From NCBI RefSeq assembly GCF_029893585.1, contig NZ_JARXYX010000042.1, positions 1-64,000 on the forward strand: a DNA stretch of 64,000 nt. The letters run 5' to 3'. Origin of the DNA: Streptomyces sp. LBL. Its GTDB lineage: Bacteria; Actinomycetota; Actinomycetes; Streptomycetales; Streptomycetaceae. Both the position numbers and the translations under genes were made by a program. Positions 48,918 to 56,728 of this stretch are shown one piece after another (within the stretch, counting starts at the first letter, position 1; each line of letters starts with the position of its first letter). The notes beneath the pieces are model-generated. The model did not search any database, had not been told where the DNA came from, and was given only the letters and a program-made list of their open reading frames with translations.

Positions 48918-50000
48918 ATGGACATCGGGGTCTTCATCCCCATCGGCAACAACGGCTGGCTCATCTCGAAGAGCTCTCCGCAGTACATGCCGACCTTCGA
49001 GCTGAACAAGGCCGTGGTGCAGAAGGCCGAGGAGCACGGACTCGACTTCGCCCTCTCGATGATCAAACTCAAGGGCTTCGGCGGCGACACCCAGTTCTGG
49101 GACCACTGTCTCGAGTCGTTCACGCTGATGGCAGGCCTGGCCGCGGTGACCGAGCGGATCAAGCTGTACGCCTCCACCCCGATCCTCGCCCTGCCTCCGG
49201 CGATCGTCGCGCGCATGGCGGTCACCGTCGACTCCATCGCCCCGGGGCGGTTCGGCGTCAACATCGTCACCGGCTGGGCGCCCGGAGAGTACGCGCAGAT
49301 GGGCCTGTGGCCCGGCGACGAGCACTTCGGCAACCGCTACGCCCGGGCCGTCGAGTACGTCAACGTGATGAAGGAGCTGTGGAGCGAAGGCATCAGCAAC
49401 TTCAAGGGCGAGTTCTACGAGATGGACGACTGCGTGCTGTCCCCGCGCCCGGTGAACGGGCACATCGATATCGTCGCCGCAGGTCAGAGCAGTACCGGGA
49501 TGCGGTTCGCCGCCGAGCACGCCGACTACAACTTCATCCTGGGCAGCGGTGTCAACACCCCGCTCGCCTTCGCGGACACCACGGCCGCGCTGGTGGACGC
49601 GGTCCAGGAGACGGGCCGCGACGTGGGCGCGCTCTCCCTCTTCATGATCATCGCCGATGAGACCGACGAGGCCGCCCGCGCGAAGTGGCAGGACTACCAC
49701 GACAACGCCGACCGCGCGGCGCTCGCGTACATGGCGGGCGAGTCCGCCACGGACACCACGGCCGACGACTCCTCCACCGCCCGGACCATCTCGCTGCCCG
49801 AGGGCGCCGTGAACTTCAACATGGGCACGCTCGTCGGCTCGTACGAGACCGTCGCGGGGATGCTCGACGAGATCGCCGAAGTCCCCGGAACCAAGGGGAT
49901 CATGCTGGTCTTCGACGACTTCCTCGAAGGGATCGAGAACTTCGGCACGCGCATCCAGCCGCTGATGAGGTCCCGGTCCGCGCGCCCGGCCGAGGCCTGA
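48918..50000 (+). CDS. rutA: RutA-like pyrimidine monooxygenase (LLM class)
   Basis: A 360-residue flavin-dependent enzyme closely matching E. coli RutA along its length. Shared stretches include VFIPIGNNGWLIS, QYMPTFELNKA, DFALSMIKLKGFGG, FGVNIVTGW and VNFNMGTLVGSYE. RutA opens the uracil ring at N3 with FMNH2 and O2. The start at 48918 has GAGGAG 4-5 bases upstream; an ATG four codons earlier lacks one. No rutB-G genes are near, so later steps must be coded elsewhere or the substrate differs. It is divergent from the SpoIIE gene. Confidence 0.9.
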   Translation: MDIGVFIPIGNNGWLISKSSPQYMPTFELNKAVVQKAEEHGLDFALSMIKLKGFGGDTQFWDHCLESFTLMAGLAAVTERIKLYASTPILALPPAIVARMAVTVDSIAPGRFGVNIVTGWAPGEYAQMGLWPGDEHFGNRYARAVEYVNVMKELWSEGISNFKGEFYEMDDCVLSPRPVNGHIDIVAAGQSSTGMRFAAEHADYNFILGSGVNTPLAFADTTAALVDAVQETGRDVGALSLFMIIADETDEAARAKWQDYHDNADRAALAYMAGESATDTTADDSSTARTISLPEGAVNFNMGTLVGSYETVAGMLDEIAEVPGTKGIMLVFDDFLEGIENFGTRIQPLMRSRSARPAEA

Positions 50001-50488
50001 TCCCGGGGCATCACCCTGCGGGTCTGGTGGCGCTGGTAGACGAGCACGTCACCGAGGAAGCGTGTGGTGCCGGGGCCGAAGCGGCTCCGCACGACGTGGT
50101 TGAGCCGCGCGCCCATGGCCTGAACGGCCGCGCCCGCGACTCGGTCCAGATCGTTCAGCCGACGCCGCACAAGGGGCCGGAGGCGGCTGTCACTGTCGGC
50201 TTCTCCGTCGCGCAGGCCAAGCTCTCCAACTCCCCGTCCATCAGTTCCCCTTGGTCCGCCCGACTCCCGAGGGCAACGGTACTCAGCAATGTCCCACGTC
50301 TCTTCGACCGCTGTCCGCCGGACCAGGAGGTTCTGCCCCGCGTGTCCGATGCCGGGAGTCCCGGGTGTCCCTTGCCGGGGCCCTGGGTGTCGCCCGCCCG
50401 GGGGAGAACCCTGGGCCGCGGGGGGCCATGGGGCGCCGGAGGAGGAAGCGCTGAGCACGGGGCTCTGGGGAGCACCTACCCTTGAGCC
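50001..50488. other. Gene-free stretch with coding-like minus-strand remnant
   Basis: 488 bases with no confident gene. On the minus strand about 50000-50230 has codon third positions that are mostly G or C and encodes a plausible Arg-rich helix ending VVRSRFGPGTTRFLGDVLVY. The frame then runs into rutA without a stop, so it reads as a decayed gene end. Nothing else is clear; 50380-50450 is G-rich. Confidence 0.35.
50477..50482 (+). promoter_or_regulatory. -10 box for leaderless miaB mRNA
   Basis: TACCCT ends exactly 6 bases before the ATG at 50489; there is no RBS. Confidence 0.5.
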
Positions 50489-52018
50489 ATGACCAGCAGC
50501 AGCCACCGGAACCCGGCAGTGGACGTTTCCTCATCCAAGAGTTACGAAATCCGCACCTACGGGTGCCAGATGAACGTCCATGATTCCGAGCGATTGTCCG
50601 GACTGCTCGAAGAAGCCGGGTATGTGCGCGCACCCGAGGGCTCGGACGGCGACGCCGACGTCGTCGTGTTCAACACCTGCGCGGTCCGTGAGAACGCCGA
50701 CAACCGGTTGTACGGCAATCTCGGCCGTCTCGCGCCGAGGAAGGCCTCACGGCCCGGCATGCAGATCGCGGTCGGTGGCTGTCTCGCCCAGAAGGACCGC
50801 GACACCATCGTGAAGAAGGCGCCCTGGGTGGACGTTGTCTTCGGCACGCACAACATCGGCAAACTGCCGGTCCTGCTGGAGCGCGCCCGCGTCCAGGAGG
50901 AGGCCCAGGTCGAGATCGCCGAGTCCCTGGAGGCGTTCCCCTCCACGCTGCCGACCCGGCGCGAGAGCGCGTACGCGGCCTGGGTGTCGATCTCCGTCGG
51001 CTGCAACAACACCTGCACCTTCTGCATCGTCCCGGCCCTGCGCGGCAAGGAGAAGGACCGCCGCACCGGCGACATCCTGGCCGAGATCGATGCCCTGGTC
51101 GCCGAGGGCGTCTCCGAGATCACCCTGCTCGGCCAGAACGTCAACGCGTACGGCTCCGACATCGGCGACCGCGAGGCCTTCAGTAAGCTGCTGCGGGCCT
51201 GCGGCACCATCGAGGGCCTGGAACGTGTCCGCTTCACTTCCCCGCACCCGCGCGATTTCACCGACGACGTCATCGCGGCCATGGCCGAGACGCCGAACGT
51301 GATGCCCCAGTTGCACATGCCCCTGCAGTCCGGTTCGGACACGGTCCTCAAGGCGATGCGCCGCTCGTACCGGCAGGACCGTTATCTCGGGATCATCGAG
51401 AAGGTCCGCGCGGCCATCCCGCACGCGGCGATCACCACCGACATCATCGTGGGCTTCCCCGGCGAGACCGAGGAGGACTTCGAGCAGACCCTGCACGTCG
51501 TCCGCGAGGCCCGGTTCGCGCAAGCGTTTACGTTCCAGTACTCCAAGCGGCCCGGCACCCCGGCCGCGACCATGGAGGACCAGATCCCCAAGCAGGTCGT
51601 CCAGTCACGCTACGAGCGTCTCGTCGCCCTCCAGGAGGAGATCTCCTGGGAGGAGAACAAGAAGCAGGTCGGCCGCACGCTCGACCTTATGGTCGCCGAG
51701 GGCGAGGGCCGCAAGGACGGTGCCACCCACCGCCTCTCCGGCCGCGCCGCCGACAACCGCCTGGTGCACTTCACCAAGCCCGAGCAGGAGGTGCGCCCCG
51801 GCGACGTGGTCACAGTCGAGATCACGTACGCCGCCCCGCACCACCTCCTCGCCGAGGGCGCCGTCCTCGCCGTGCGCCCCACGCGCGCGGGTGACGCCTG
51901 GGAGAAGCGGAACGCCGAGAAGGCCGCCAAGCCCGCGGGCGTGATGCTCGGCCTGCCGAAGATCGGTGCACCGGCTCCGCTGCCGGTCGCGACAGGGAGC
52001 GGCTGCGGCTGCGACTGA
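50489..52018 (+). CDS. miaB: tRNA-2-methylthio-N6-dimethylallyladenosine synthase MiaB
   Basis: A 509-residue radical-SAM methylthiotransferase that acts on A37 of tRNAs reading U-starting codons, after MiaA. N-terminal cluster cysteines are in YGCQMN, NTCAVRENA and GGCLAQ; the radical-SAM core has CNNTCTFC; a TRAM domain lies at about 405-475. The tail ends in GSGCGCD, with two extra cysteines. The substrate-preparing enzyme MiaA is encoded 3.5 kb away on the same strand, with a LigB-like gene and two small genes between. Leaderless start. The paralogue RimO is at 14885. Confidence 0.95.
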   Translation: MTSSSHRNPAVDVSSSKSYEIRTYGCQMNVHDSERLSGLLEEAGYVRAPEGSDGDADVVVFNTCAVRENADNRLYGNLGRLAPRKASRPGMQIAVGGCLAQKDRDTIVKKAPWVDVVFGTHNIGKLPVLLERARVQEEAQVEIAESLEAFPSTLPTRRESAYAAWVSISVGCNNTCTFCIVPALRGKEKDRRTGDILAEIDALVAEGVSEITLLGQNVNAYGSDIGDREAFSKLLRACGTIEGLERVRFTSPHPRDFTDDVIAAMAETPNVMPQLHMPLQSGSDTVLKAMRRSYRQDRYLGIIEKVRAAIPHAAITTDIIVGFPGETEEDFEQTLHVVREARFAQAFTFQYSKRPGTPAATMEDQIPKQVVQSRYERLVALQEEISWEENKKQVGRTLDLMVAEGEGRKDGATHRLSGRAADNRLVHFTKPEQEVRPGDVVTVEITYAAPHHLLAEGAVLAVRPTRAGDAWEKRNAEKAAKPAGVMLGLPKIGAPAPLPVATGSGCGCD

Positions 52019-52256
52019 CGACGGTTGTGCCGACGGACGGCCACGGCTGCCGGCACCGCTGCGTCTGTCGGTATTGCTATGGCCACCGGTAACGCTACGA
52101 CGACGGCGGTAGCCGCAGCGGTGAGACGGAGCCGGAGACGGTGATGGCGGCGGTGATGGCGATCGGCGGGCATACCGGTCGGCCGCGGAGGTCGGGCGGC
52201 GCGTGGCCCACGGGAGCGCCGTGACGGGCGGGTGACACCCGGCCGTCGTACGGGGT

Positions 52257-52262
52257 TACGCT
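52257..52262 (+). promoter_or_regulatory. -10 box for leaderless LigB-like gene
   Basis: TACGCT lies 7 bases before the ATG at 52270, with GTGACA 19 bases further upstream as a possible -35. Confidence 0.5.
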
Positions 52263-52269
52263 GCCGATC

Positions 52270-53055
52270 ATGCTTGTCGCCGCCGGAGTCTGCCCCTGCC
52301 CGCCTCTTCTCGTGCCCGATGTCGCCGCCGGCGCTGCCTGCGAGCTGGAGGCCGTGCGTGCCGCGTGCACGGACGCGCTCGGTGTCCTTGCCGCGGCCCG
52401 GCCCGACCGGCTGGTGGTTGTCGGGCCCGCCGACGAGAGCGGACGGGGACCGCACCCGCAGGGGACGCGGGGTTCGTTCCGCGGCTTCGGCGTAGATCTG
52501 GACGTATGCCTGGGCGCGGACAACCCGAAGGGCAGGGGCAGGGACGGCGACGGGGTCAGGGCCGACGGGGTCAGGGCCGCCGAGGGCACGGAGGAAGGCG
52601 GGGAGCCCGGCCGCCCGCTTCCGCCCTCGCTCGCGGTGGCAGCGTGGCTGCTGGACCGGGTCGGATGGTCGGATGCCCCGATCGAGGGACTCGGCGTGGG
52701 GGAACCGCTGGCGCCCGAGCGGTGTATCCAGGTCGGAAGGGACATTGCCGCCGGGGCCGAGCGAGTGGCGCTGTTGGTGATGGGCGACGCCAGCGCCTGC
52801 CGCACGCTCAAGGCCCCCGGTTACCTCGACGAGCGGGCGGCACCCTTCGACGAGGAGGCCGCGCGTGCGCTGGGAGCGGCGGACCTGGCGGCGCTGCGGG
52901 CACTGGACGCCGACCTGGCGTACGAACTGAAGGCCTCCGGTCGGGCCCCCTGGCAGGTCCTGGCCGGTGCGGCCGAAGACGCGAGCCTCGGCGGGACGCT
53001 GCTGTACGAGGACGCGCCGTACGGGGTGGGGTACGTGGTGGCGAGCTGGTCGTGA
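52270..53055 (+). CDS. LigB-like class III extradiol dioxygenase-domain protein
   Basis: A 261-residue protein of the LigB/extradiol dioxygenase class III B-subunit fold. The N-terminal MLVAAGVCPCPPLLVP and the central LLVMGDASACRT mark an actinobacterial subgroup commonly next to miaB and miaA. The LigB iron ligands (paired histidines) are not obvious: the histidine-containing positions I can see are limited to GPHPQGT. Activity as a dioxygenase is therefore doubtful. A Gly/Asp/Arg-rich insert lies at about 92-118. Leaderless start. It converges on an antitoxin-like gene. Confidence 0.75.
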   Translation: MLVAAGVCPCPPLLVPDVAAGAACELEAVRAACTDALGVLAAARPDRLVVVGPADESGRGPHPQGTRGSFRGFGVDLDVCLGADNPKGRGRDGDGVRADGVRAAEGTEEGGEPGRPLPPSLAVAAWLLDRVGWSDAPIEGLGVGEPLAPERCIQVGRDIAAGAERVALLVMGDASACRTLKAPGYLDERAAPFDEEAARALGAADLAALRALDADLAYELKASGRAPWQVLAGAAEDASLGGTLLYEDAPYGVGYVVASWS

Positions 53056-53100
53056 CGCCGTAGGGAGAGGCAGGGGCTGGGGTCAGGGCCCCGGACACGG

Positions 53101-53136
53101 CGGACGGCCGGGAGCGTGCTGCTCCGCGGCCGTCCG
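53101..53136. terminator. Hairpin between convergent LigB-like and antitoxin-like genes
   Basis: CGGACGGCCG plus GGAGC (53101-53115) pairs with GCTCC plus CGGCCGTCCG (53121-53136) with one bulged G and a 5-base loop. Position between two stops suggests bidirectional termination. Confidence 0.6.
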
Positions 53137-53152
53137 TCCATGCGCCGTGCCT

Positions 53153-53509
53153 TCAGGATGCCGGCGGCGGTGACGCAGGCGGAGGCGAGGACGGTGGAGG
53201 TGATGCCGACGGGGGCGAGGTAGGCGGAGGCGATGCCGGCGGTGTGCCGCTGTCGCCGCTCAGACCGGTACCGGGCCCCGTGTCGGCCGGACCCGTGTCC
53301 TCCTTCTGTGCAAGGCGGTCCATGGCGTCCTTGGCCTTGCCCGTGCCGGTGTGGATCTTTTTGCTGTACTTGCCCTTGGTCTTCTCGTCAACCACTTTCG
53401 CGGCCTTGTCGAGGCCGCGCTCGATCTTTTCCCCGTGCTGCTGCGCGAGGCCGGAAACCTTGTCCTTGGCCGGGCTGAGCTTGGCCTTCATGTTGTCCAG
53501 GAGACCCAT
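53153..53509 (-). CDS. Antitoxin-like protein (MT0933/Rv0909 family), Pro-rich tail
   Basis: 118 residues. The first 70 match the actinobacterial antitoxin-like family: MGLLDNMKAKLSPAKDKVSG, KIERGLDKAAKVVDEKTKG and KAKDAMDRLA. The last 40 residues are a Ser/Pro tail of PPPAS units. AAGGTGG lies about 7 bases before the ATG. In M. tuberculosis the family's members pair with a SRPBCC-type toxin, but no such gene is adjacent here; the neighbours are a hypothetical gene on one side and the convergent LigB-like gene on the other. In Streptomyces I recall it as a stand-alone gene. The role is uncertain. Confidence 0.75.
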   Translation of the reverse strand: MGLLDNMKAKLSPAKDKVSGLAQQHGEKIERGLDKAAKVVDEKTKGKYSKKIHTGTGKAKDAMDRLAQKEDTGPADTGPGTGLSGDSGTPPASPPPTSPPSASPPPSSPPPASPPPAS

Positions 53510-53528
53510 GGTCCACCTTCCGTGGCGG

Positions 53529-53846
53529 TTACGTGCGGGCGCCTTCCCCGGCCTCGCTGTCGGCAACCTCCTCGGCGGACTGCTGCTTGGGGATCTCGAC
53601 GCCGTCGCCGGCGCCGTCACTGCCGGTGCCCTCGGCTGCGACCGCCGCTGCCGCTGTCGCAACCGCCGTCACCGCCAACCCGCCCTCGGCCTTGGCGTCC
53701 GACTCTGCCTCGGTCTCCGTCGATCCCTTTGCTTCTGCCGCCTCCTGAGCTGCGGGCTCGGCCGTCGCCGTCTCGGCCTGCGCCTCGGCGGGTACCGCCT
53801 CCTCCGTGGTCTTCTTCCTCCGGAGAAGTCGTGCGAAAACGCCCAT
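53529..53846 (-). CDS. Hypothetical acidic Ala/Glu-rich protein
   Basis: 105 residues. The N-terminal MGVFARLLRRKK is a short basic helix. Then come about 60 residues of Glu, Ala and Thr, a hydrophobic Ala/Val run (about 60-78), and the conserved end VEIPKQQSAEEVADSEAGEGA. I recall the same start and end in Streptomyces next to miaA, with the middle varying. GGAG is 5 bases before the ATG; the stop is TAA, unusual in this GC content. It is co-directional with the antitoxin-like gene 19 bases downstream and divergent from miaA. The function is unknown. Confidence 0.75.
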   Translation of the reverse strand: MGVFARLLRRKKTTEEAVPAEAQAETATAEPAAQEAAEAKGSTETEAESDAKAEGGLAVTAVATAAAAVAAEGTGSDGAGDGVEIPKQQSAEEVADSEAGEGART

Positions 53847-54029
53847 ATCCACTCCATATGTTACTCGTGCGGGCGAAATCCCGCGTCGTCCGGTGCGTCC
53901 GTTTGCGTCGTCCGGTTCGCCGCCTCTGTGAACGGGTGGCGGAGAGCCTCGCAACTGGGAACGACCTCGCACCCGGACCGTCACGTAACTCGTTCGAGGG
54001 CACAGGCCGAGGTTTGCGAGACTGGGGCG

Positions 54030-54968
54030 GTGAGCAGCGCACCCCCCGCCCCCCGCGTCATCGCCGTCGTCGGACCCACCGCGGCCGGAAAGTCCGATCT
54101 GGGCGTCTTCCTGGCCCGGCGACTCGGCGGTGAGGTCGTCAATGCCGACTCCATGCAGCTCTACCGAGGGATGGACATCGGCACCGCCAAGCTGACGCCC
54201 GAGGAGCGCGTCGGCGTCCCGCACCATCTCCTGGACATCTGGGACGTGACGGTCGCCGCATCCGTCGCCGAGTATCAGAGGCTCGCGCGCGAACGCATCG
54301 ACGCGCTGCTCACCGAGGGCCGCTGGCCGATCCTCGTGGGCGGGTCCGGACTGTACGTCCGCGGGGCCGTCGACAACCTGGAGTTCCCGGGCACCGATCC
54401 CGAGATCAGGGCCCGGCTGGAGGACGAGCTCACCCTGCGTGGTTCCGGCGCGCTGCACGCCCGTCTGGCCGCCGCCGACCCGGAGGCCGCCCTCGCGATC
54501 CTGCCCAGCAACGGCCGTCGTATCGTCCGGGCCCTCGAAGTGATCGAGATCACGGGCCGGCCCTTCACCGCGAACCTCCCCGGCCACGACTCCGTCTACG
54601 ACACCCTTCAGATCGGCGTCGACGTGACCCGCCCCGAACTCGACGAGCGCATCGCCCGCCGGGTCGACCGGATGTGGAAGGCCGGGTTGGTGGAGGAAGT
54701 GGGCGCGCTGGAGGCGCAGGGGTTGCGCGAGGGGCGTACGGCCTCGCGCGCGCTCGGCTACCAGCAGGTGCTGGCGGCGCTCGCCGGGGAGTGCAGCATG
54801 GAGGAGGCGCGGGCCGAGACGGTTCGTGCCACCAAGCGCTTCGCGCGCCGTCAGGATTCATGGTTCAGGCGCGACCCGCGGGTGCACTGGTTGAGTGGGG
54901 CTGCGGCGGATCTCACGGAACTTCCGCAGCTCGCACTGACATTGGTCGAACGACCGGTTACAGCCTGA
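54030..54968 (+). CDS. miaA: tRNA dimethylallyltransferase MiaA
   Basis: A 312-residue enzyme that adds a dimethylallyl group to A37 of tRNA, providing the substrate for MiaB. Walker A-like GPTAAGKSDLG, the DSMQLYRGMDIGTAK motif, the LVGGSGLYVRG motif, and C-terminal TKRFARRQDSWFRRD are all intact. The GTG at 54030 follows GAGACT by exactly 6 bases; the much longer open frame upstream is not coding. dapF and a small membrane-protein gene follow on the same strand. Confidence 0.96.
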   Translation: MSSAPPAPRVIAVVGPTAAGKSDLGVFLARRLGGEVVNADSMQLYRGMDIGTAKLTPEERVGVPHHLLDIWDVTVAASVAEYQRLARERIDALLTEGRWPILVGGSGLYVRGAVDNLEFPGTDPEIRARLEDELTLRGSGALHARLAAADPEAALAILPSNGRRIVRALEVIEITGRPFTANLPGHDSVYDTLQIGVDVTRPELDERIARRVDRMWKAGLVEEVGALEAQGLREGRTASRALGYQQVLAALAGECSMEEARAETVRATKRFARRQDSWFRRDPRVHWLSGAAADLTELPQLALTLVERPVTA

Positions 54969-55076
54969 TCACGTCATGGCATCGGGACGCTCCGGCCGTC
55001 ATCGCGGCCTCCGGCGCCGTGCCATCATCGAGCTTCGATCGACCAAGTGGAGTCCAAGTTGGGAGGGCGCGTGGCG

Positions 55077-55577
55077 ATGGAGGCCGGCCCTCGCGACACC
55101 GCACAAGGCACCGAACACAGCAGGGCGGTCGGCGAACCGGAGCAGGGCGACGACCGTCTGAGCTCCGACGGACCCGACGAGACACCGGACGGGGTGACCG
55201 CCGACGGCCCCGAGCCGGAGGAGATGTTCCCGGGCGGTCCGGAGGTCGAAGTCGAGCTCCGTCCACAACGTCGGCTGCGCATCTGGCAGCTCGCGCCCAT
55301 TGTGAGTCTCGCTGCCGTCGGCTCCCTGATGTTCGCCTTCCCGCTCGCCTTCGACTTCGGCGACAGCGGGGCCGTGATCGCCATGCTGGGCCTGCTGATC
55401 TGCTCCTGCGCGGCCGGCTGGGGCATGATGGCCGCCCGCCGCGTCGGTTACACGTGGCCCGGGCTGCCGCAGCGCGGCTCCGGGCGACGGCCGGACTGGC
55501 GCGTGGTGATCGCCTACGTCGTGCTGGTCGCCGCGGTGGTCGTTCTCGCCGTCTGGCGCGTGGCCCGACTGCGCTGA
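55077..55577 (+). CDS. Hypothetical membrane protein
   Basis: 166 residues. An acidic, probably cytosolic N-terminal region of about 75 residues (rich in Asp, Glu, Pro and Gly) is followed by three predicted membrane segments near 85-105 (LAPIVSLAAVGSLMFAF), 113-133 and 145-165. I do not recognise a domain. The ATG was chosen because GGGAGGG lies 9 bases upstream; the GTG six bases earlier is too close to it. It sits between miaA and dapF, and I recall a protein of this shape there in other Streptomyces. Confidence 0.75.
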   Translation: MEAGPRDTAQGTEHSRAVGEPEQGDDRLSSDGPDETPDGVTADGPEPEEMFPGGPEVEVELRPQRRLRIWQLAPIVSLAAVGSLMFAFPLAFDFGDSGAVIAMLGLLICSCAAGWGMMAARRVGYTWPGLPQRGSGRRPDWRVVIAYVVLVAAVVVLAVWRVARLR

Positions 55578-55641
55578 CCTCCACACGTGTGTCGGCCGTC
55601 GTGCTGACCTCCACGCGCGCGGAAGTGTCGTACCCACCCCG

Positions 55642-55647
55642 TACGAT
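55642..55647 (+). promoter_or_regulatory. -10 box for leaderless dapF mRNA
   Basis: TACGAT ends 6 bases before the ATG at 55654. AGGA immediately before the ATG is too near to act as an RBS. Confidence 0.5.
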
Positions 55648-55653
55648 CGAGGA

Positions 55654-56523
55654 ATGAGCACGCGGATCGCTTTCCTCAAGGGGCACGGCACGGAGAACGA
55701 CTTCGTGATCGTCCCGGACCCCGAGAACGCCATCGATCTGCCCCCGGCCGCCGTCGCCGCCCTGTGCGACCGCCGCGCGGGCATCGGCGGTGACGGGCTG
55801 CTGCACGTTGTGCGGTCCGCCGCGCACCCCGAGGCGAAGCATCTGGCGGCCGAGGCGGAGTGGTTCATGGACTACCGCAACGGCGACGGCTCGATCGCGG
55901 AGATGTGCGGCAACGGCGTGCGCGTGTTCGCGCGCTACCTCCAGCGCGCCGGGTACGCCGGTGAGGGCGACCTCGTGGTCGCCACGCGCGGAGGCGTGAA
56001 GACCGTGCACATCGCCAAGGAGGGCGACATCACGGTCGGCATGGGCAAGGCGCTGCTCCCCGAGGGGGGCGTCACGGTGAGCGTCGGCGAGCGCAGCTGG
56101 CCCGCGCGGAACGTGAACATGGGCAACCCGCACGCCGTCGCCTTCGTCGAGGACCTCGCACACGCGGGTGACCTGTTCTCCCCGCCGCCCTTCAGCCCGG
56201 CCACCGCCTATCCGGACGGCGTGAACGTCGAATTCGTGACCGACCGCGGCCCCGGGCACGTCGCCCTGCGGGTGCACGAGCGCGGCGCCGGCGAGACCCG
56301 TTCGTGCGGCACGGGCGCGTGCGCCGTCGCCGTGGCCGCCGCTCGCCGGGACGGCGCCGACCCGGCCGTCACCGGTACCCCGGCGACGTACACCGTCGAC
56401 TTGCCCGGCGGCACCCTGGTGATCACCGAGCGGCCCGACGGTGAGATCGAGATGACCGGACCGGCCGTTATCGTTGCTGAAGGGGAGATCGACGCGGAGT
56501 GGCTGGAAAACACGGTTCGCTGA
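55654..56523 (+). CDS. dapF: Diaminopimelate epimerase DapF
   Basis: A 289-residue enzyme that converts LL- to meso-diaminopimelate in lysine synthesis. Streptomyces walls contain the LL form, so it mainly serves lysine. Both catalytic cysteines are present: C85 in MCGNGVR and C218 in SCGTGACA. FLKGHGTENDF and GMGNPH-like segments fit the family, with the latter read as NMGNPHAV. The start follows a leaderless -10 box. The miaA-dapF linkage is typical. A 12-base direct repeat (GCTGACCTCCAC at 55573 and 55603) lies upstream. Confidence 0.95.
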   Translation: MSTRIAFLKGHGTENDFVIVPDPENAIDLPPAAVAALCDRRAGIGGDGLLHVVRSAAHPEAKHLAAEAEWFMDYRNGDGSIAEMCGNGVRVFARYLQRAGYAGEGDLVVATRGGVKTVHIAKEGDITVGMGKALLPEGGVTVSVGERSWPARNVNMGNPHAVAFVEDLAHAGDLFSPPPFSPATAYPDGVNVEFVTDRGPGHVALRVHERGAGETRSCGTGACAVAVAAARRDGADPAVTGTPATYTVDLPGGTLVITERPDGEIEMTGPAVIVAEGEIDAEWLENTVR

Positions 56524-56728
56524 CCGGTTGCCGTCACGGGATGCGCAATCTTAAACCTATGAACCCTCGCTCGAATGGGTGATCAGTTTCACGCTCGTCG
56601 AGAGGCGGTCAGTCGGCCGTGATGGGCTCGGTAGCATCAAGCACCGGCCCGGACGGGGGATCGATGACATCCCCTGAGCCGTGTCAGCCCTGGGGCACCC
56701 GTCCGCCGGTCCACAGCCGGAGGTGCCC

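Noticed and set aside
47552..49660. 702-codon plus-strand frame spanning the SpoIIE gene and rutA
   Set aside because: It crosses two real genes in other frames and has no RBS or family match.
52095..52811. Minus-strand frame with a signal-like hydrophobic stretch between miaB and the LigB-like gene
   Set aside because: No RBS, overlaps the real LigB-like gene, and codon third positions do not fit coding on that strand.
53529..54587. 352-codon minus-strand frame crossing miaA
   Set aside because: Only its last 105 codons (from ATG 53846) have RBS and recognisable sequence; the rest is antisense to miaA.
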